Assembly: GCF_049065735.1 (NCBI RefSeq)
Contig: NZ_JBAKHD010000002.1
Location: forward strand, 496,001-560,000
Reading direction: 5' to 3'
Source: Paramesorhizobium sp049065735
GTDB lineage: Bacteria; Pseudomonadota; Alphaproteobacteria; Rhizobiales; Rhizobiaceae
DNA length: 64,000 bases
Part shown: positions 63,003 to 64,000 of the stretch, piece after piece
Layout: each line of letters starts with the position of its first letter
How positions within the stretch are numbered: the first letter of the stretch is position 1
Notes under the pieces: generated by a model
Databases searched by the model: none
What the model was told of the DNA's origin: nothing
What the model saw: only the letters and a program-made list of their open reading frames with translations
Translations under genes and position numbers: made by a program

Positions 63003-63028
63003 CTAGCTATCAGGGGACAGTTTCTCAA

Positions 63029-64000
63029 ATGGCGCGCATCGTGATGAAATTCGGCGGCACTTCGGTGGCCGATATAGACCGCATCCGGAATGTGGCGCGC
63101 CATGTCAAACGCGAAGTTGATGCCGGCCATGAGGTGGCGGTGGTCGTCTCGGCGATGGCGGGAAAGACCAATGAACTCGTGGCCTGGACCCGTGCGGCAT
63201 CGCCGATGCACGACGCGCGCGAATATGACGCCGTGGTGGCCTCGGGCGAGCAGGTGACGGCGGGGCTTCTCGCCATCGTGCTGCAGTCGATGGGCGTTCA
63301 TGCCCGCTCCTGGCAGGGCTGGCAGATACCCATCCGCACCGACAACGCGCATGGCGCGGCCCGCATCACCGACATTGACGGCTCCTTCCTCATCAAGCGC
63401 TTCGGCGAGGGTCAGGTGGCCGTCATCGCCGGCTTCCAGGGGCTGGGGCCGGACAATCGCATCTCGACGCTCGGTCGCGGCGGCTCGGACACCAGCGCGG
63501 TGGCAATCGCCGCGGCGGTCAAGGCTGACCGCTGCGACATCTATACGGATGTGGACGGCGTCTACACCACCGATCCGCGCGTCGAGCCGAAAGCGCGTCG
63601 GCTGAGTAAAATTTCCTTCGAGGAAATGCTGGAGATGGCCTCGCTCGGCGCAAAGGTATTGCAGGTTCGCTCGGTCGAGCTCGCGATGGTACACAAGGTG
63701 CGCACCTTCGTGCGCTCCAGTTTCGAGGACCCCGATGCGCCGGGCATGGGTGATCCGATCAATCCGCCCGGAACGCTCATTTGCGACGAGGAGGAAATCG
63801 TGGAACAGCAGGTCGTCACCGGTATCGCCTATGCCAAGGACGAAGCGCAAATCTCATTGCGCCGTGTCGCCGACAGGCCGGGCGTTTCCGCCGCGATTTT
63901 CGGCCCGCTCGCTGAGACGCACATCAATGTGGACATGATCGTGCAGAACGTCTCGGAGGACGGCTCGAAGACGGACATGACCTTCACCGTGCCATCAGGC
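63029..64000 (+). CDS. lysC: aspartate kinase (partial, runs off the right edge)
   Basis: The first 324 residues are present. The kinase domain has KFGGTSVADIDRIRNVA, VVSAMAGKTNELV, ASGEQVTAGLLA, GFQGLGPDNRISTLGRGGSDTSAVA and DIYTDVDGVYTTDPR. The start of the first ACT regulatory domain (VTGIAYAKDEAQISLRRVADRPGVSAAIFGPLAETHINVDMI) follows. It phosphorylates aspartate for lysine, threonine and methionine synthesis. A family-1 palindrome sits in its leader. Confidence 0.96.
   Translation, partial: MARIVMKFGGTSVADIDRIRNVARHVKREVDAGHEVAVVVSAMAGKTNELVAWTRAASPMHDAREYDAVVASGEQVTAGLLAIVLQSMGVHARSWQGWQIPIRTDNAHGAARITDIDGSFLIKRFGEGQVAVIAGFQGLGPDNRISTLGRGGSDTSAVAIAAAVKADRCDIYTDVDGVYTTDPRVEPKARRLSKISFEEMLEMASLGAKVLQVRSVELAMVHKVRTFVRSSFEDPDAPGMGDPINPPGTLICDEEEIVEQQVVTGIAYAKDEAQISLRRVADRPGVSAAIFGPLAETHINVDMIVQNVSEDGSKTDMTFTVPSG

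Overview
The window is an ordinary, densely coded stretch of a GC-rich alphaproteobacterial chromosome. Gene content and order point to the Hyphomicrobiales, most likely the Brucellaceae: dapF-mtaB-ftsY-yciB, an Omp19-type lipoprotein, mdh-sucCDAB-lpd, xerC, rimM-trmD-rplS, leuC, sdhCDAB, glnK-amtB-ftsK-lolA-xth, a CenR/OtpR-type regulator beside a cyclic-nucleotide-binding protein, and hemC-hemD-mitofilin-hemY. The Omp19-like protein and others differ from my memory of classical Brucella sequences, so a Brucella/Ochrobactrum-like relative is more likely than B. melitensis or B. abortus. This placement is inference; no search was run.

Layout. 1-1.3 kb: end of a YbbN-like co-chaperone gene, a LON-domain protein and a Trm112 protein. 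1.3-6.6 kb (minus strand): gloB, septation protein A, ftsY, mtaB, dapF and a tiny DUF1328 membrane protein. 7-8.7 kb: Omp19-like lipoprotein and ZapE/AFG1 ATPase. 9.1-19.7 kb: a TCA block (mdh, sucC, sucD, sucA, sucB, lpd) interrupted by a LysE-type exporter and a small secreted protein. 20-23 kb: xerC, rimM, trmD, rplS. 23-27.5 kb: a frameshifted kinase-like gene, leuC, a membrane GGDEF protein and a GNAT. 27.8-31.4 kb: sdhCDAB. 31.4-32.5 kb: a VapBC-type toxin-antitoxin pair (toxin tail frameshifted) and a VOC protein. 32.5-35.5 kb: OsmC, a UbiH-family hydroxylase and tesB. 35.5-37.7 kb: glnK and amtB, each behind its own sigma-54-like promoter. 37.9-45 kb: ftsK, lolA, xth, an ABC-F ATPase, a cNMP-binding protein, cenR/otpR and a divergent L,D-transpeptidase. 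45.9-48.4 kb: a MocR regulator divergent from an EamA exporter. 48.4-49.1 kb: a gene-free stretch with a compact series of hairpins and a mosaic repeat. 49-51.9 kb: EVE, YciI, gpsA, tsaD (minus strand). 52-56.7 kb: hemC, hemD, an alphaproteobacterial mitofilin and hemY. 56.7-64 kb: TerB-like protein, aqpZ, lipoprotein, methyltransferase, grxC, nitrilase, DUF1178, RhtA-like exporter, ubiG and the start of lysC.

Functionally the window is central carbon and respiratory metabolism (TCA cycle, complex II, ubiquinone, haem), nitrogen sensing and ammonium uptake, translation and tRNA modification, and envelope or cell-division functions. Intergenic regions are rich in small palindromic repeats of at least four families. 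Some lie just upstream of start codons, one lies between sdhA and sdhB, and another copy of that family forms the 3' end of the mocR reading frame. No prophage, CRISPR array, rRNA or tRNA gene was recognised.

The least explained signals are the roughly 270-base run of consecutive hairpins at 48.5-48.8 kb, the mutually exclusive pairing potential in the sucA leader, the closed-stem leader of rplS, and three GTAC cores at exact 18-bp spacing between mocR and the exporter.
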